DNA from: JAAUTY01 sp964397305
GTDB taxonomy: Bacteria > Cyanobacteriota > Cyanobacteriia > Cyanobacteriales > Spirulinaceae
Length of the DNA: 64,000 bases
NCBI GenBank assembly: GCA_964397305.1
Contig: CAYNIP010000010.1
Span: forward strand, 1-64,000
Direction of reading: 5' to 3'
The position numbers and the translations under genes were made by a program. The notes beneath the pieces are model-generated. The model saw only the letters and a list, made by a program, of their open reading frames with translations. It had not been told where the DNA came from and made no database searches. This document shows positions 63,507 to 64,000 of this stretch, piece after piece. Within the stretch, counting starts at the first letter, position 1. Each line of letters starts with the position of its first letter.

Positions 63507-64000
63507 ATGCAACTTCTGTACTTGCCCCTCGACGAGCGCCCTTGTAACTACGACTATCCCCCGGCGATCGCCCGCCTCCAGCCCGGTCTCTCACTGCACC
63601 TGCCGCCCCGGGACCTCCTGAGCGCTAAGAAGCAGCCTGGGGACCGGGAAAGCCTCTGGGCTTGGCTCCAGGCCACGATCCCCACCTGCCAAGGGGCGAT
63701 CCTGTCCCTGGATATGTTGGTCTATGGCGGTCTTCTGCCCTCGCGACTCCACCAAGAGGCAGAGTCCTCCCTCCTAGCCCGCCTAGAACGGCTGGGCGCG
63801 CTACGGGCGGCCCAGCCGGCCTTGACCCTGTTCGCCAGCAGCTTGATCCTGCGGACGCCGGCCTACAACAGTAGTGAGGAGGAGCCCGATTACTACGCCG
63901 ACTATGGGGCGGCGATCCACCGCTGGGGCTGGTTAGCCGATCGGCGCGAACGGCAGGGCTTGGGTGAATCGGAGGCGGCCGAGTGGGCCCAGGTACAGAG
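63507..64000 (+). CDS. DUF4127 family protein (3' end outside window)
   Basis: 164 residues are visible, open to the window end. The start MQLLYLPLDERPCNYDYP and the segments LSLDMLVYGGLLPSR and LILRTPAYNSSEEEPDYY are diagnostic of DUF4127, a large family of unknown function, normally about 500 residues. It begins 26 bp after the DUF2993 gene. Confidence 0.85.
   Translation, partial: MQLLYLPLDERPCNYDYPPAIARLQPGLSLHLPPRDLLSAKKQPGDRESLWAWLQATIPTCQGAILSLDMLVYGGLLPSRLHQEAESSLLARLERLGALRAAQPALTLFASSLILRTPAYNSSEEEPDYYADYGAAIHRWGWLADRRERQGLGESEAAEWAQVQ

Overview
This window comes from a cyanobacterium. It carries a phycocyanin operon (cpcB, cpcA, a rod linker, cpcD, cpcE), psbO, a group 3 sigma factor of the SigF type, sipA, a tocopherol methyltransferase gene, a slr1658/slr1659-like regulator pair and many families known mainly from cyanobacteria. 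HIP1 octamers (GCGATCGC) are scattered through genes and spacers. The DNA is GC-rich. No gene allows a genus to be named safely.

Layout. 1-5726: the end of a contractile injection system (eCIS) cluster, with a very long QRQ-repeat protein (its start lies outside the window), a tube-domain protein and a VgrG-like spike. 5753-14259 (minus strand): a TPR protein, a Cache/HAMP histidine kinase, a small conserved protein, a kinase with a degenerate ATP-binding domain and a peptide-binding lipoprotein. 14322-17716: a three-gene operon with an M23-fold protein, then a small acidic protein. 17895-19190: a Kir-type potassium channel coupled to a small protein. 19437-24064: psbO, sigF, a PilP-like lipoprotein and a membrane-anchored GTPase. 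24085-28898: two copies of a MITE-like element around a DUF3146 gene, a TIGR03032 gene and a large VCBS/DUF4114 gene, then tRNA-Leu(CAA). 28907-35798: a LOG-family gene, trxA with the small RNA Yfr1 upstream, a secreted protein, a tocopherol methyltransferase, a parvulin-like membrane protein overlapping a CbiG_C gene, and sipA. 36048-45221: a GAF histidine kinase, an RHH protein, lepA, two paralogous glycosyltransferase-like genes with a decayed third beside them, the regulator pair and an O-methyltransferase. 45513-52892: a CoA ligase/acetyltransferase fusion, an HTH-like protein, an L,D-transpeptidase-fold protein, a DnaJ-WD40 protein and a ferredoxin-cyclase fusion. 53406-56644: the phycocyanin operon. 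56662-64000: a PEP-CTERM serine protease, an NB-ARC STAND protein, a DUF937-like protein, a BY-kinase/polysaccharide co-polymerase, a DUF2993 protein and the start of a DUF4127 gene.

Links between genes. SipA is known to bind the kinase NblS, whose partner RpaB binds HLR1 sites; a near-consensus HLR1 lies just upstream of a good promoter for the phycocyanin operon. Several regulators (three histidine kinases, one nucleotide cyclase, one partner-switching pair, one sigma factor) sit in this stretch without obvious cognate partners. Two families of small transposon-like repeats with 9-bp target duplications are spread through the spacers, and one copy has become part of a coding sequence. The least explained items are the eCIS repeat protein, the repeat-derived peptide in the TPR protein, the L,D-transpeptidase whose catalytic cysteine is serine, and the kinase lacking ATP-binding motifs.
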